Assembly: GCF_963678635.1 (NCBI RefSeq)
Contig: NC_087066.1
Location: 47,405,129-47,469,128 of the forward strand
Length of the DNA: 64,000 nt
From: Symsagittifera roscoffensis
Lineage: Eukaryota; Xenacoelomorpha; Acoela; Convolutidae
Reading direction: 5' to 3'
Position numbers and translations under genes: made by a program. Positions within the stretch are counted from its first letter, which is position 1, and the number at the start of each line of letters is the position of its first letter. The notes beneath the pieces are model-generated. The model was not told the origin of the DNA, searched no databases, and saw nothing but the letters and a program-made list of their open reading frames with translations. This document shows, in pieces, positions 41,452-52,469 of the stretch.

Positions 41452-42525
41452 TGTGACATTCGACCAGAATGGCCAAAATGCAATTTATGCAGGATTCGAA
41501 TTTTGAGCAGTAAGCCTTCCGAGCTGTTGATTTCGAAGGATTAGCCACGTTATTGGAACGTTTAGCCAAACGGTGAGGGCTAGAATATTCTAGTATTTTA
41601 AATTTTCAAAAATTCGAATGATGACGTCACATTTCTGAGAAATGCTGAAACGGCCATTCTAACAAAAAAGCGAGTGAAAAACAGAACAACTTTATCTGTG
41701 ATTGCGAACAGAACGAAAATCGAGATTAAAGAAAAACGACAACGAACTACAATAGCAGAGAGCGTTCCAAGTTGCAACTATTGTGCTGCTACAATAGTTG
41801 CAAGGCCGTTGCCAACAACGGTGAAGGGTGAGAACCAGCCTTCCGGATTGGTGTGAAATTGAACTTAAGGAGCTTGATTCACTGGATTTAAGAATCCGGA
41901 AGGGTTTCGGGACTGGAACTTTTAGCCTTTTATATAAACTTTTAGCTTCTTGTCATGTCCTGAATTGAATTTAATTAACAACTGGATTCATTTTGATAAG
42001 GATGAGAAGCTAGGAGTCGGGGGAAAGGGTTGATCCATCTTCGATGGAGATGATGATTTTTATCTACTGAACAAAAGCAATAGTAATATGATAAGTAGTA
42101 GCCCTGTTTTTAGGAGTGACCTCGTGGTCTGGGGATACAGAGACCCAGCCATGAGCTCACTATTTTTGCATGTAATTCAGTTAATTTGAGCGTTCTGGTC
42201 GAAGCCGGAGAGCAGTAACGTTTTTGTCGACCCGATGTAAGAAAGACTACCGAAAAGTACTGGCTTGGTAGAGACGGTGAAAAACATGCAAAGCTCTGTT
42301 TAGACGCTAGCCAGTCGTCTTAAGACTTAGTTTTGTTATCCGTCGATATGTATCTTCCGGGCGAATGTTACATGTATGTTTTTATAGGTGTAAGAAAGAC
42401 CACCGAAAAGTACTGGCTTGGTAGAGACGGTGAAAAACATGCAAAGCTCTGTTTAGACGCTAGCCAGTCGTCTTAAGACTTAGTTTTGTTATCCGTCGAT
42501 ATGTATCTTCCGGGCGAATGTTACA
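41452..42525 (+). repeat. 3' LTR with a 153-bp terminal extension
   Basis: 41452-42372 matches the 5' LTR. 42373-42384 matches the 12 nt that follow the 5' LTR (18783-18794). After a 4-6 nt junction, 42389-42525 repeats the last ~137 bp of the LTR and ends in TTACA against the target. At the site that differs between LTRs (18657/42247) the extra copy carries the 5' LTR base. Confidence 0.9.
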
Positions 42526-42790
42526 AACCATGAAAGAACAAAAAAACTAAAAAATCTCAGAAATTTACAAGAAAATCTTGTTCATGATTACGTAATTTTA
42601 TTATGTATTTACAGTTGTTTAAATCTGATTGGTTAAAAAGTTTTAGAGCCTTTTTAGACATTTTTCAGATCTTTGATCGTTTCGTAAATATTTTTTAAAA
42701 TTTTTATTCTGATGATGAACAAAATGTGCGAAAACGTTCGAATTAACATTTTAAGTTTCTTATAACCTTTTTTGTTAAATACTAAACCTT
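42526..42790 (+). repeat. PLE 3' repeat, copy A, right part
   Basis: It continues copy A after the giant element and matches 47224-47480 (AACCATGAAAGAACAAAAAA onward). The match ends just after TTTCTTATA. It contains the CTGATGA...GAAA motif at 42709. Confidence 0.75.
42709..42745 (+). ncRNA. Hammerhead-ribozyme-like core (copy A)
   Basis: CTGATGA, then a potential stem II, then GAAA. Stem II has one mismatch here (GAAC against GTGC) but is perfect in copy B. Hammerheads are established features of PLE terminal repeats. I could not close a convincing stem III with a cleavable NUH triplet, so this may be decayed or coincidental. Confidence 0.3.
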
Positions 42791-42972
42791 TTTAGCGATA
42801 AGCTATAAGCAAACTGTTGAATTCCTTCAAGGAAAACAATCATATGTCGAAATTTTTTTTCTCTAATTGTACAGAATTTTTCTACCACTTTTTGTTCATA
42901 ATGTCAGTAGTGTTTGAGTTAAAATGGCGATGATTGTAGCTGTCAGCTTCCTTTATCACAGCCTGAAAGATC

Positions 42973-43808
42973 TTGAGCAAGAGGAACGAAGAGACGCAGC
43001 AGAAGGTCTACGCAGTCCCCGGCCTGTCTTTGAACCCCAATACCTTGAAGAGGGGAAAGGATTTACGAGTGTTATTGGAACTGCATCGTGTGGCCAGTAA
43101 GCAGATTATTATCTGGCACGACGTGCTGAACAACAGCATATCCTGCCATCCCACGAACAGTTATACACCGTGCCCACTTGATGAACTACTGGTGTATTTA
43201 CAATCGAAGCGAAGACAAATTAGTGGCAGTGTCTACCGCAGGAGAACGGGCACTCCCGATAATTTTGAGGATTTGCGGAAGACAGAGATAATTGTTGTAA
43301 AAGCAACTGGTAGCCATCTAGTCTTGTGCAGTTTATTACGTTTTTGCCTTCCCAATTCTGGTGCTCCTTTGTTCCCTTGCTGTTAGTGCATTCCCCCTCT
43401 CTTTTCAATCCTCAATGGTTCATCCCACATTTGTTGTTTGTTTTGTATTCGGTGTTTGTTGTGTATTCGGTAATTATATAATTAATAAAAAATTTAAAAT
43501 TTTTAACTGGTAGCCTCATCTCTAGAAGGAAGAGACAGAATCCTGCGGTCCTCAGAGAGTATCTTCAATTGCACCAGTCAAGTGAATTGGAGTTGAAGTC
43601 ACTACAGGTGGTGCTGTCCCATTGAGACAACCTGCCAGGCATTTTCTCAAGGGTACGGGCCCAGACCAAGAAACCATCGCAGGGACGCCGCAGGGCAAAG
43701 GCGCGGAGAGCGGAGGTGTTGGCTGGGGTCCTTTTCTTTGCTGAGTTTCACATGAGTTTAAGTGCTTGTGGCCTGCAAAGAACAGATGACCGCAATTTTG
43801 CTGCCACC
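42973..43808 (+). pseudogene. Broken ORF of unknown function between PLE repeat and PLE RT
   Basis: The frame reads VPGLSLNPNTLKRGKDLRVL, then IIIWHDVLNNSI, PLDELL and ISGSVYRRRTGTPD, and after an insertion continues LISRRKRQNPAVLREY and LHQSSELELKSL, ending in a basic RRRAKARRAE-type tail. The alternating hydrophobic strands and the Asn/Ser/Asp motifs suggest an enzyme-like alpha/beta fold; I do not recognise the family. It is interrupted by a 189-bp insert at 43316 and by one stop in the second half. It may be a first ORF of the PLE or an older gene fragment. Confidence 0.5.
43316..43515 (+). mobile_element. 189-bp retroposed insert with 11-bp target duplication
   Basis: AACTGGTAGCC occurs at 43305-43315 and again at 43505-43515. 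The 189 bp between them end in an A/T-rich tail with AATAAA. Removing the insert and one duplicate restores the reading frame of the surrounding ORF. This is the mark of a short retroposed sequence, probably the end of a transcript or a non-autonomous element. Confidence 0.75.
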
Positions 43809-43978
43809 ATCACTCCTTAGATTGTTCCTGAAAAGAAAACTCACTTGGAAACTTGTATTAGATTAATTGAAACATTTTAATAAATTTAATAGCAGTTTCC
43901 TGAGAATTAAATTTCTGAGAAAATTTCTCAATAACGACATTATACCAGATTTTTTACAGTTTCGCGTGCCTGATAACG

Positions 43979-46080
43979 ATGTTTTTTTCGGATCAAGTGG
44001 TGCATAGTTTCCAACTGAGACTCTTGAGATCTGAGATAAGCCAAGCAAATGCGGATAGGGCCAAGGCATCGGGTAACCTAGTAAAAGCAAGAGAGGTAGT
44101 GAGAAGGGGTATAGATGAGAAGTGGTGGCCTTCGGTAATATTCTATCTGAACCGGCTAGCAAGGTGTAGTTTCAATAACTTGATAAGCCGACACAAGAGA
44201 AAGCTTGCAAAAAAAATTGGAAAGACAGGCTAGACCATTAAAAAAAAATGGATGAAAGGTCAGTTAGAATTTAAGATGAAGTGATGTTGCCGCTTTGGGT
44301 GCGGGAATTCTTAACTTTTGGACCAAAACATCCGGCACGAGACAAATTCAATGAAATTCACTTCCTTGCTGACATTGATAGTTTTTTGTCTGAACTGAAA
44401 TTAAATAGAATACCCGGAGAAAAATTATGTGAGATTGAAACAGCTGCAAAAAGAAATGCTAAGAATGTGAAACAGACCCCCTCTGACAAAGGTGTTGAAA
44501 AAGCCAGAAAGTATTTGAAGGACAACGAACCTCTGGCAGTGCCATTTGATAAGGGGGTGAACTTTTGTGTGATGAAAAAAGAGACGTTTGAGAAAAAACT
44601 GAAAGATTTATTACAGGCAGAACAATTTAGTGAGAGGAAGAATCTGGCAGACAGCGTGATTATAAAAATCGAAAAAGACACAAACAAAGAATTACTCGCC
44701 ATGAAAAAGAAGGACGAGATTAGCGAAACGCTGTATAGTAGATTGAGATTTACGGGAGCGCAGCCGGCTAGGCTGTATGGATTAGCAAAAGTACACAAAC
44801 TAGGCACACCACTTCGTCCCGTCCTTTCTTCACCTGGTAGCTCATATCACTATGAATAAAACATTGGCAAAGTACTTTGATGAAAATGAGGGGGTATACA
44901 TAGAAACGAACACTCAAATGGCCAGGGAGATCTTGGAGAAAACTGAGTTGGACTCTGACGAGAGTATAATCTCCCTTGATGTAAAGAGTTTGTATACTAA
45001 TGTCCCGCTCAAGGAAGCGGTTCAAATAGCCCTGAGGAGATTAAATGAGCAAGTCAACCCTCCGGAAACATTTCGCAAGACTATGAAAAAACTACTGAAT
45101 TTGGCAGTGAGTAAGGTACACTTTAAATGCAATGGTTTGTGGTATGTACAAAAAGACGGTTTAGCAATGGGCGCCTCCCTTGCAGTAAAATTGGCCAACT
45201 TGTGGCTCAAAGAATACGAACCTGCATTAAAGAAAGAAGTACCAAAAATGACTGTGCTAAGTGAGGGTAACAAGGAAGTGTGCCCTAGATGTCAGAAAAA
45301 GGTGACATATCGGACAAAAGGGGTAGAATGCGAAATTTGATTGATCTGGTACCACTTAGGGCGTGGTAACATATCGGAATCCTAATACAGAGACATCGCT
45401 GAATAAGTATGGTATTGCATGACTTGTAAAAATCAACAGGAAACAGATCTGACTGTGAATGGTGCTAAAGTTTTTCTAAGATATGTGGACGACATAGTTA
45501 GAAAGGTAAAGGGCGATCCTGGGGTAGTTCTCGAGGCTGCGAATAAGTTGCATCCAAACTTGCAGTTCACCATAGAAGAACTTGATAGTAACGGTAATTT
45601 GGCCTTTTTGAACTTAAATGTCAACGTGGATTCAGCAAAAAAGGTCACATGTGGTTGGTACCAAAAACCCACTGATACCGGCACCATTCTAAATTTCAGA
45701 GGCTGCGCACCTTTGCAGTACAAAAAAAAAAACGTTATTGAAGGGACGGTTCATAGCGTTTTCAGACGTACCTCAACATGGGAAGATTTTGACCAGGCAT
45801 TGGAAAAAAAACGGAAGCAATGGATTGAAAATCAATATCCGAAAAATTGGTCTGACAGGGTAGTGTTTAAAACTCTTAACAAGATCATTGAGGGAAAGAA
45901 AAATTTAGAGGTGAAGTTATCAGAACCGAGAAATGATAAATGGTTGAAAGACTCAACACCCCTTCTTACAATGCAATATCGAGGCAATCCATCTCAACTG
46001 TTAGCTGTAAAGGTTCGGCTAATATCCAGGGGACAAATAATTTTTACAACAAAAAATTGAAAACATGCTTGCCATCCCTC
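43979..46080 (+). pseudogene. Penelope-like element RT with embedded PHD-type finger, decayed
   Basis: The N-terminal part begins near 43979. After a frame change, 44281 onward reads GPKHPARDKFNEIHFL, RLYGLAKVHKLGTPLRPV, then in another frame SLDVKSLYTNVPL (~44970), GLAMGASLAV (~45160), RYVDDIV (~45480), FLNLNVNVD, GWYQKPTDTGTILNF and FTTKN near 46050. This motif order is typical of PLE reverse transcriptases. Between GLAMG and RYVDD lies a C4HC3-type finger (45281-45427). Lesions: frame changes near 44250 and 44850, in-frame stops at 45338, 45383 and 45404, and loss of the link to the GIY-YIG domain near 46080. The element is dead. Confidence 0.85.
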
Positions 46081-46959
46081 AAAGAATTCACACCGACGGG
46101 AGCACATACAGCAGAAAATGGAAGTTAGCGTTTTCAAAAGCCTAGAAAATATGGAAAACTCCTAGAAAACCAGTACTGAAACTTTCATAATTGGTTGTCC
46201 TATTTTTCTGAATTTTTAGAATAAATTCCGAGTACTGTTTCCCTAAAATAGTTTTAGAGAGTATACACAACTAAACTTGCGTTTAGATTTGTCCACTAAG
46301 ATCTAACTTGTTTGCAAGCAACTACCAGTTTTTTTTCTAGTCTGATAAGGCCAATAATTCATCTGAGGATATATTTTTTTATAAATATTGTTCCCAACTG
46401 TCACTGACCTCATGATATACTTCAAATCTGCATCCTTTTTAATCTTGGGTTTTCTTCGTTTTGACAATTTTCAGAATTTGACAAAAAATAGAGTCCGGCA
46501 ATTAAGACGACAGCTGTAAAGAAGACAACCGTTTTTGATGGTACTTTATGAAAAAAAGGTGGGAGTCAATTAAAATGGACCCTTCCTCCATGCGACGGTA
46601 AAAGCACAGGTTGGATATGGCCGTACCAACGCTATAAAAAACATCGGCAAAAATTTATGATTAAAAAAGTCGATTTTAATGCATCCAAGAATTGTAAAAT
46701 AAAATCTACCCTCCTCAATTATAGCAGAGATAAAATTGTCTAAATTGGATGCATTTTTTGCATAAGTTATTCGCACCCCCCAGAGTCAGAGGATTGCACT
46801 CCTCAGAAGTGCAAGACTTATTTTTGTTCTTATAAAATTTATTGTGTCCGATTATGATTCGTTCCGTTTTTCGCTTAGTTTCTTTGCTACGTTCCTGGCG
46901 GTTTCTGTATAGTCTGGTGCTGCTCCTCCGGTACATGCAAAAATTTTTGGACAAAGCTG

Positions 46960-47146
46960 CTTTGTTCTACATCCAGAATTTTTTTTTTGTAAAAATTTTG
47001 GATGCTAAGCTGAAGTCAGAGATTATAGAACAAACAGCCAACACTCATAAGCTACTGACACTAGAGGTTTTGCATATTTGGAGGGAGAGGCCGAAAAACA
47101 ACACACACGATGAATTCAGGAGCCGGCAATTAACACTAAAATTATA
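46960..47146 (+). pseudogene. PLE GIY-YIG endonuclease tail, copy B
   Basis: ANTHKLLTLEVLHIWRERP followed by DEFRSRQLTLKL and a stop, matching copy A at 17557-17784. The upstream catalytic half is not recognisable; the intervening ~0.9 kb is non-coding. Confidence 0.65.
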
Positions 47147-47415
47147 GTCTATGTATAACATGGCTGAAAGTTAAAAAAAAAGTGACATGTCAGAATCAAA
47201 AGTATTCCCAAATCGAAATTTTATAACCATGAAAGAACAAAAAACTAAAAAATCTCAGAAATTTACAGGAAAATATTATTCATGATTACCTAATTGTATT
47301 AAAAAATTACAGTTGTTTAAATTTGATAGGTTAAAAAATTTTAGAGCCTTTTTAGACATGTTTCTCGTTTTTCAGATCTTTGATCATTTTGTAAATATTG
47401 TAAAAAGTTTTAGTC

Positions 47416-47450
47416 CTGATGATGCACAAAATGTGCGAAAACGTTTGAAT
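47416..47450 (+). ncRNA. Hammerhead-ribozyme-like core (copy B)
   Basis: CTGATGA, then GCAC-loop-GTGC as a perfect 4-bp stem II, then GAAA. Stems I and III are not convincing by eye. See the copy at 42709. Confidence 0.35.
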
Positions 47451-47479
47451 TAACATTTTAAATTTCTTATATACTCTCA

Positions 47480-50330
47480 AGATATTTGTAGGCGTCAGAT
47501 GCAGTTTCAGGACAGGATTAAGCATGGGGGTTGAAAAACTTTGCATCGAAAAAAATTCCGCTGAATCGGCGTCCCCAGAGTCCATTTGCCTTCATGTCAA
47601 ATCGAGCGTCACCTTCATTAGTGGTTGTTCTGTTCTGAACCTTCAAACGATTGAAGTTTTGGCTCTATTTCAACATCATGGCATACTTCGTCCAGGAGTG
47701 TCGTAAAGGTTTTGCGAAATTCAATATGTCTTAGGCGGGTTTATCATAAATTGGGACAGTCTAGAGAGTTGGTCAATGTAAATGGTTGTCCACAAGGGCA
47801 TGTATGTGAAGTGTTTGGTCGTTCCCATTCAGATTTCAGATGTAAGGCATCATTAAACTCTGACTTGTTGAGGGAAAACTTGTACTTTTCTAAGGGTAGC
47901 AAGATTATCCAATTCGATTCTCTTTTCTTTGACGCTAGATTTATTGTCAGCTTCTTTTCTGATGACAAATTTTTCCATAATGTTAGCAACTTTTATGAGA
48001 GTGTGATGTTCTGTATCTCAGTCTTGATGTTTTTATATCAGGGTTTGATCCGTTTCAGCCATTTCTGGATCACAACTTTCTTTGGGACCACAAATGGCTC
48101 GGCATCACTCACAATTTCTGGAAAAGTTCGTGTTACTGAGGAGTTCTAATCCTCCCATTCTAGTGGTAGTGGAAAAATGCTGCGATCTTCATCGGTTATA
48201 TGGTTTTTACCAGTAATACTAGGAAGTAGCTGCTGTCTTACGTTTTTATCAATTTCATCCTTTTTTTTATATATGCTTCCCGAGTTGTTCTGATTAATAC
48301 CTTAATTTGTTTTGAATTTGTGTAGCAGGAGTCTGCATTTTGTGGTGATGTTTCAGCTATTTTGGAAAGCTTTCCAGTTGGGGTAGTTTTCTTTTAAATT
48401 TCGCTTTCCATTTATTTATCGCATGCTGATGGTGTTCCTATAACTGATCCAAGGTCTCTAAAACCGTCTACCACTGTAATATTTGTGCTTTTGTATACCT
48501 TATGGCGCTTTCCCGACGGTTTTCCTTTTCTATGAGTTGACACTTGGAAGGCTCCACATTGTATCCGAAAGCCTTTCCTGGCACATCCAGGTTGTCCAGT
48601 ATTGCGCGGAGACTCCTAAGATCACCTCCAGCGCTTCTGTGATCTGCGAACCAAATTTGAGTGACACTTGGTTTTTATAGGAGCTCGATCGGTGGGATTA
48701 TCCCAATTCCGTACATAGCCATTGCGAGGGGATCACCTTCGGTAGACGTCAAAAACGTATTATTGACATATAAAATTGAGGGATATTTATATAATTTGGC
48801 CAGCGCATGATGTAGTGCCGGATAAAAGATTCCGACATTTTTTGGAGAAAATTCTCTATTGAACGTTTTGAAGTCATTTTCTGCATCAAAAAGTAGTATG
48901 GCGTCCATTTCCGATTTCTCAAACTGGTTCATCAAGCTGTGGATAGCACAGTCGATTCTACCCTTCTGGCCTAAGCAGAATTGGAATTTTTTTGAGAGTT
49001 TAAAGGTCTGATTTCATACATTGGTTGATTGTTTTGCCAATTATTCGTCTCAAAACATCGCCCCAACAATTGAGCCTCACCTTTGGATTTCAATCTAGAG
49101 GTATCAGACGACACGAGTTGTACGCCATTAGGTTTTCATGGGGAAGAACTTTACTTGCTATTGTATAGGGTGTATAGGGTAGCTTTGCAATTGTTTTGCA
49201 AAGCTCAAGGGATGCCTGGTTGAAGTGAGTTAATATCCTTCACCATTCGCACGCATCTAGAACAGAAAGGCAGTGGCTTCCCTGCATTTTCAGGGTTGTT
49301 TTTGAACTGTCTTGGCTTTAACTTGTTCGAACTTAGAGGGTTTGCATGGCATTGTGTGTTCACTTAATTCAGTTATATAGATAGTGTTCGCTGTTTTGGC
49401 TTGGGGGTGATTTTCTTTCAGGATACTAAGGAATGTTTTTCCTTCAAGGACTTCGTCTAGCGGAAGTACTCATTTTGTTTTCTGGTCTGAAAGGCAGTAA
49501 ATGTTTTGCCTGTACTCATTAGTTTATCGAATTGCTTAACCTCCTCGTTGAATTTGCACTTCTTCTGGTTTGGATGTCTAATTTGGAGAGCTTTCGTTTC
49601 AGAAAAAAGTTCGTCTAATGGGCCTTGCTTGTATAAAATTATGCGGCGGCTCAGAGTTTTGAAATTTGATCTGTTTGTTTCTGATTTAGCTTTGGAGAGC
49701 AGCCGTTGTGGGAGAATCAATGCTGTTTTCATTGCGACGTTAGAATTTGGTGTTTTTTCTACTAATAAAAACAGCTGCTGGTTCAGTAGTTCAATAAATT
49801 GGAAACCGGACTTGTTCTTGCTTAGATCATTGAAGCGCGTTTTCCAGTCGAATTTTTCATATATGTCGTTTATTTTGTTGTCAAGTTCTTGGTCGATAAG
49901 CTTCCAGGGGTCGGAGGGGACTCTAGTGATTGCTGGGGGCGATGGATTGTGTTGCGTTGGGCAGTACGTTTGTTTAGGGTGTTTCCGGTGATTTTTCTTC
50001 TTGAGTTGTTATGGAGGCGGTGCTTGTTGGTCTGTTGGTGGAATTGGACCCTTTTGCAAAATTCTCGAGGAAGCATTGTATCCAGGAGAACCAATCGTAA
50101 TAAAATTTGCTGCTCTAAAGCCCGCTACATGAGACATGGATGTCTGCTTTGCAAATGACCCACTATATGCATCCTTTTCGGAGGTGGCCTTTGCAAATAT
50201 GGCAATGCGTTTGATCGGCCATAATGTGGCAGCGAGGAGGGTAAAGTTTTGTTGAAAATATACAAGTTGGCTGAGCGAGCAATAAATTTTTACTATAGAA
50301 AGAAAAGTGAACACCATCTCTACAAATTAT
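47480..50330 (-). pseudogene. Decayed non-LTR-type reverse transcriptase element
   Basis: Read on the minus strand from ~50240: a PHD-like cluster (CHICKG...WVICKADIHVSCSGL, ~50220-50105), a long Gln/Asn/Pro-rich region with many stops, then the RT fragment ILLFDAENDFKTFNRE (~48895), GDPLAMAMYGIGI (~48735-48700), a fragment resembling FGYNVEPSKCQLI (~48560), and a C-terminal region with CPCGQPF (~47800-47780). Numerous stops and shifts show it is dead. The LLxDAxNxF and GDPLAM motifs are characteristic of non-LTR-type RTs; I do not assign a clade. Confidence 0.7.
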
Positions 50331-51000
50331 AGTTGCACTAAAATTAACGTTTAGGTTGAGGGAAACAATTCAGATTCTTCAGTGGTAAATTTTATTTGTA
50401 AGGCGAAAGAACGAAATATTTAGAGCACCAAATTTTCTGTTTATAATGTCATTATTTGCCAGTTCAGTTTCTGCGAGGGTAAGCGCGAGACAGTAGCGGC
50501 AAGGTCGGCTAGCTTTGCACCTCTGTACAGGTGAACAGTGGCTCCGACATTTTGAGGTTGCAGTACTTAGTCCTTGAGGTTCTTTTTAACAGTTTCCTGA
50601 TTCAGTTGGGTAGCCACTTTGGCCTATACTTCGGCACGGCAGTAACAGGATACAAATGAGGCAAAATAGGAGAAAAAATAGATTGCAAAATGTCTTGTAG
50701 AAAAATCGATTTTAAAAACAAATAACAAAAACGAAATGAAAGTAATTACAACCTGGTTTTTCATGGGCGGAGGTTGCGACGGGAGTGTCCGGGTAGAAGG
50801 GGAGTATCGAAGAGCTACGTGACTAGCTTATCTCTAAAATCCCGTTCCGGGCGTTCTTACAAGCGTACCTTTATGAGAGTACCATATCACATGAAACTAA
50901 TTAAATAATTTATCACAACAATTGGGCTAAATATAACATTTTGCCGATATATAAATACATCGGCAAAACTTCAAAATGTTATGACTTGCTCAAATGAATT
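50331..51000. other. Intergenic stretch, nothing recognised
   Basis: AT-rich to mixed composition, no long frames, no match noticed to other parts of the window. Confidence 0.4.
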
Positions 51001-51334
51001 TTAATGCAACCAAAGAACTTTCAACTAAAATCAACCCGCTTCGAATATAGCACTGATGGAAATGTCCAATTGTTATGTATTTTTAAGTTTGTTGCACCCC
51101 ATGAGGCAGAGGATTGCACTACTCAGAAATGCGAAACCTATTTTGGTTATTTCAATGTTTTTTGTGTCGGAGTACGATTCGTTCCTATTTTTCGTTTAAT
51201 TTCTCTGCTAGTTTCTGGACGGTTTTTCTAGAGCCTGATGCTGCTCCTCCAGTGCTCTCAAAAATTATTGGAACAAAGCTGCTTTGTTCCACATCCACTG
51301 ATTTTGTAGGTAATTTGATGTTCTGACACTCTCA
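51000..51334 (+). repeat. Third, diverged fragment of the PLE 3' repeat
   Basis: Matches 46650-46985 and 17330-17635, for example 'gaggcagaggattgcact', 'cggagtacgattcgttcc' and 'aacaaagctgctttgttcc'. It breaks off before the endonuclease tail and is followed by the RT-element fragment at 51335, as copy B is followed by the RT element at 47480. Confidence 0.7.
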
Positions 51335-51535
51335 TGATAATTGTAGGCGTCAGATATAGTTCGGGGCAGGATTTAAATCAGGGGTTGAATGATTTTGGCT
51401 GAATTGGCCTTCTGAGAGTCCATTTGCTTTAATTTGAAGTCGAGCGTCCTCCTCGGTTATGATTTATTTGATCTGAAAGCTGTCACCTTCCAACGATAGA
51501 GTTTTTGGATCTATCTCATCATCATGGCTTTTTTA
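51335..51535 (-). pseudogene. RT-element fragment, left part (second copy)
   Basis: Homologous to 47483-47680 (TTGTAGGCGTCAGAT start, 'gagtccatttgc', 'atcatcatggc'). It was split by insertion of the decayed gypsy element and resumes at 56418. Confidence 0.65.
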
Positions 51536-52034
51536 TGTAGAGAACCGGAAGCTTTCTTGTTAGTAAATTAAAAAGATCACAACTTGAACTAGTTTGGCAA
51601 AGTTCATTGTTAACTTATGATTTCTGAGAACTGTCAACGCATTAACTATTTTGACCATCTTGCAAACGCCTTGACAGTAGGGAGGAAACTTCGCTCCGTA
51701 ATCTTAGTACAATCAATATTTACCCAGATTCAGGATAGAAACGGGGCAACCCGGAAACATCAAAATAATTAAACAGAGCAATCAGTTGATTGAAAAACTC
51801 TTCCTTGATGAACCTTTTCAATACTAAAGTCCTGTAACTATCAATCAGATCAATCAGTAGGTCAATAAATCCTTACTTGATAAACTTTTTCAAATCTTAA
51901 CTCCTGTAACTATCACATAAGTTTGCGAGATCAACCTAATATTAAAGACGTTAAAGGTATTAAGAGTTTTCAACTTAATTTATACTCAATCCTTGTTCTA
52001 TTTCAAGAAAGCTCGTGTCAAGCTAAATCCTACA
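51536..52034 (+). repeat. 5' LTR of the decayed gypsy element
   Basis: Starts TGTAGAGAACCGGAAG and ends AAATCCTACA, 499 bp. It aligns to 55933-56417 with many substitutions and small indels. One base later, TGGCGACATAAAAAAC (52036) is the likely primer-binding site. Confidence 0.8.
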
Positions 52035-52469
52035 GTGGCGACATAAAAAACAACAAGAGTCAGAAAGAACAAGTGGGTGAAAGAAAAATTTCATAAATTG
52101 TCGAGCATGTCAGGAAAACATTAAAAATCAGATAAAACTTAAATCACGTTAAAATCAAGTTGAAAAAAGAAAACCAGGAAAACTCGAGAATAAGTTCGTT
52201 GACCTTAAATTTTTTTGCTGATTTGGTTTGTAAATTGTCAATTAATTTGTCAAAAATATGGAAAATTTCCAAATACAGGATAACTTGATATATAATTAAG
52301 TAGAGTGAAGTTAGGTATGGCAACGCCAAGTTCGGTATCCCAGATTCACCGGTTCTAACGATTTTGAAAGCTATTCAACATACTTTGAGCTACTAGTCGA
52401 ACTGCAAAACTGAAACTTTACTGTAGGTGGAGCCAAAACTGATGAACGGCCGCATTATTTTGGTTAAGA

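Larger units (their letters stand above)
17862..42525 (+). mobile_element. Giant (24.66 kb) Ty3/gypsy-type LTR retrotransposon
   Basis: Bounded by LTRs starting TGTGACATTCG and ending CGAATGTTACA. The order is LTR, primer-binding site, 2.9-kb leader, ORF1 (21679), ORF2 gag-pol (to 31279), ORF3 (31687-40632), 3' untranslated region, polypurine tract, LTR. It sits in copy A of a PLE tail. The uninterrupted sequence in copy B (47221 onward, TTATAACCATG) serves as the empty site and shows a 3-bp AAC duplication (17859-17861 and 42526-42528). The LTRs differ at 2 of 921 aligned positions, so insertion is recent. Typical gypsy elements are 5-10 kb; the extra length is the leader, the pol tail and ORF3. 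The coding strand is purine-rich and the element is GC-richer than its surroundings. Confidence 0.95.
46086..47480 (+). repeat. PLE 3' repeat, copy B (uninterrupted)
   Basis: Direct repeat of 16750-17861 plus 42526-42790. It carries the empty target site for the giant element (47221-47231) and the endonuclease tail at 46960-47146. With copy A it flanks the PLE body. Confidence 0.8.
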
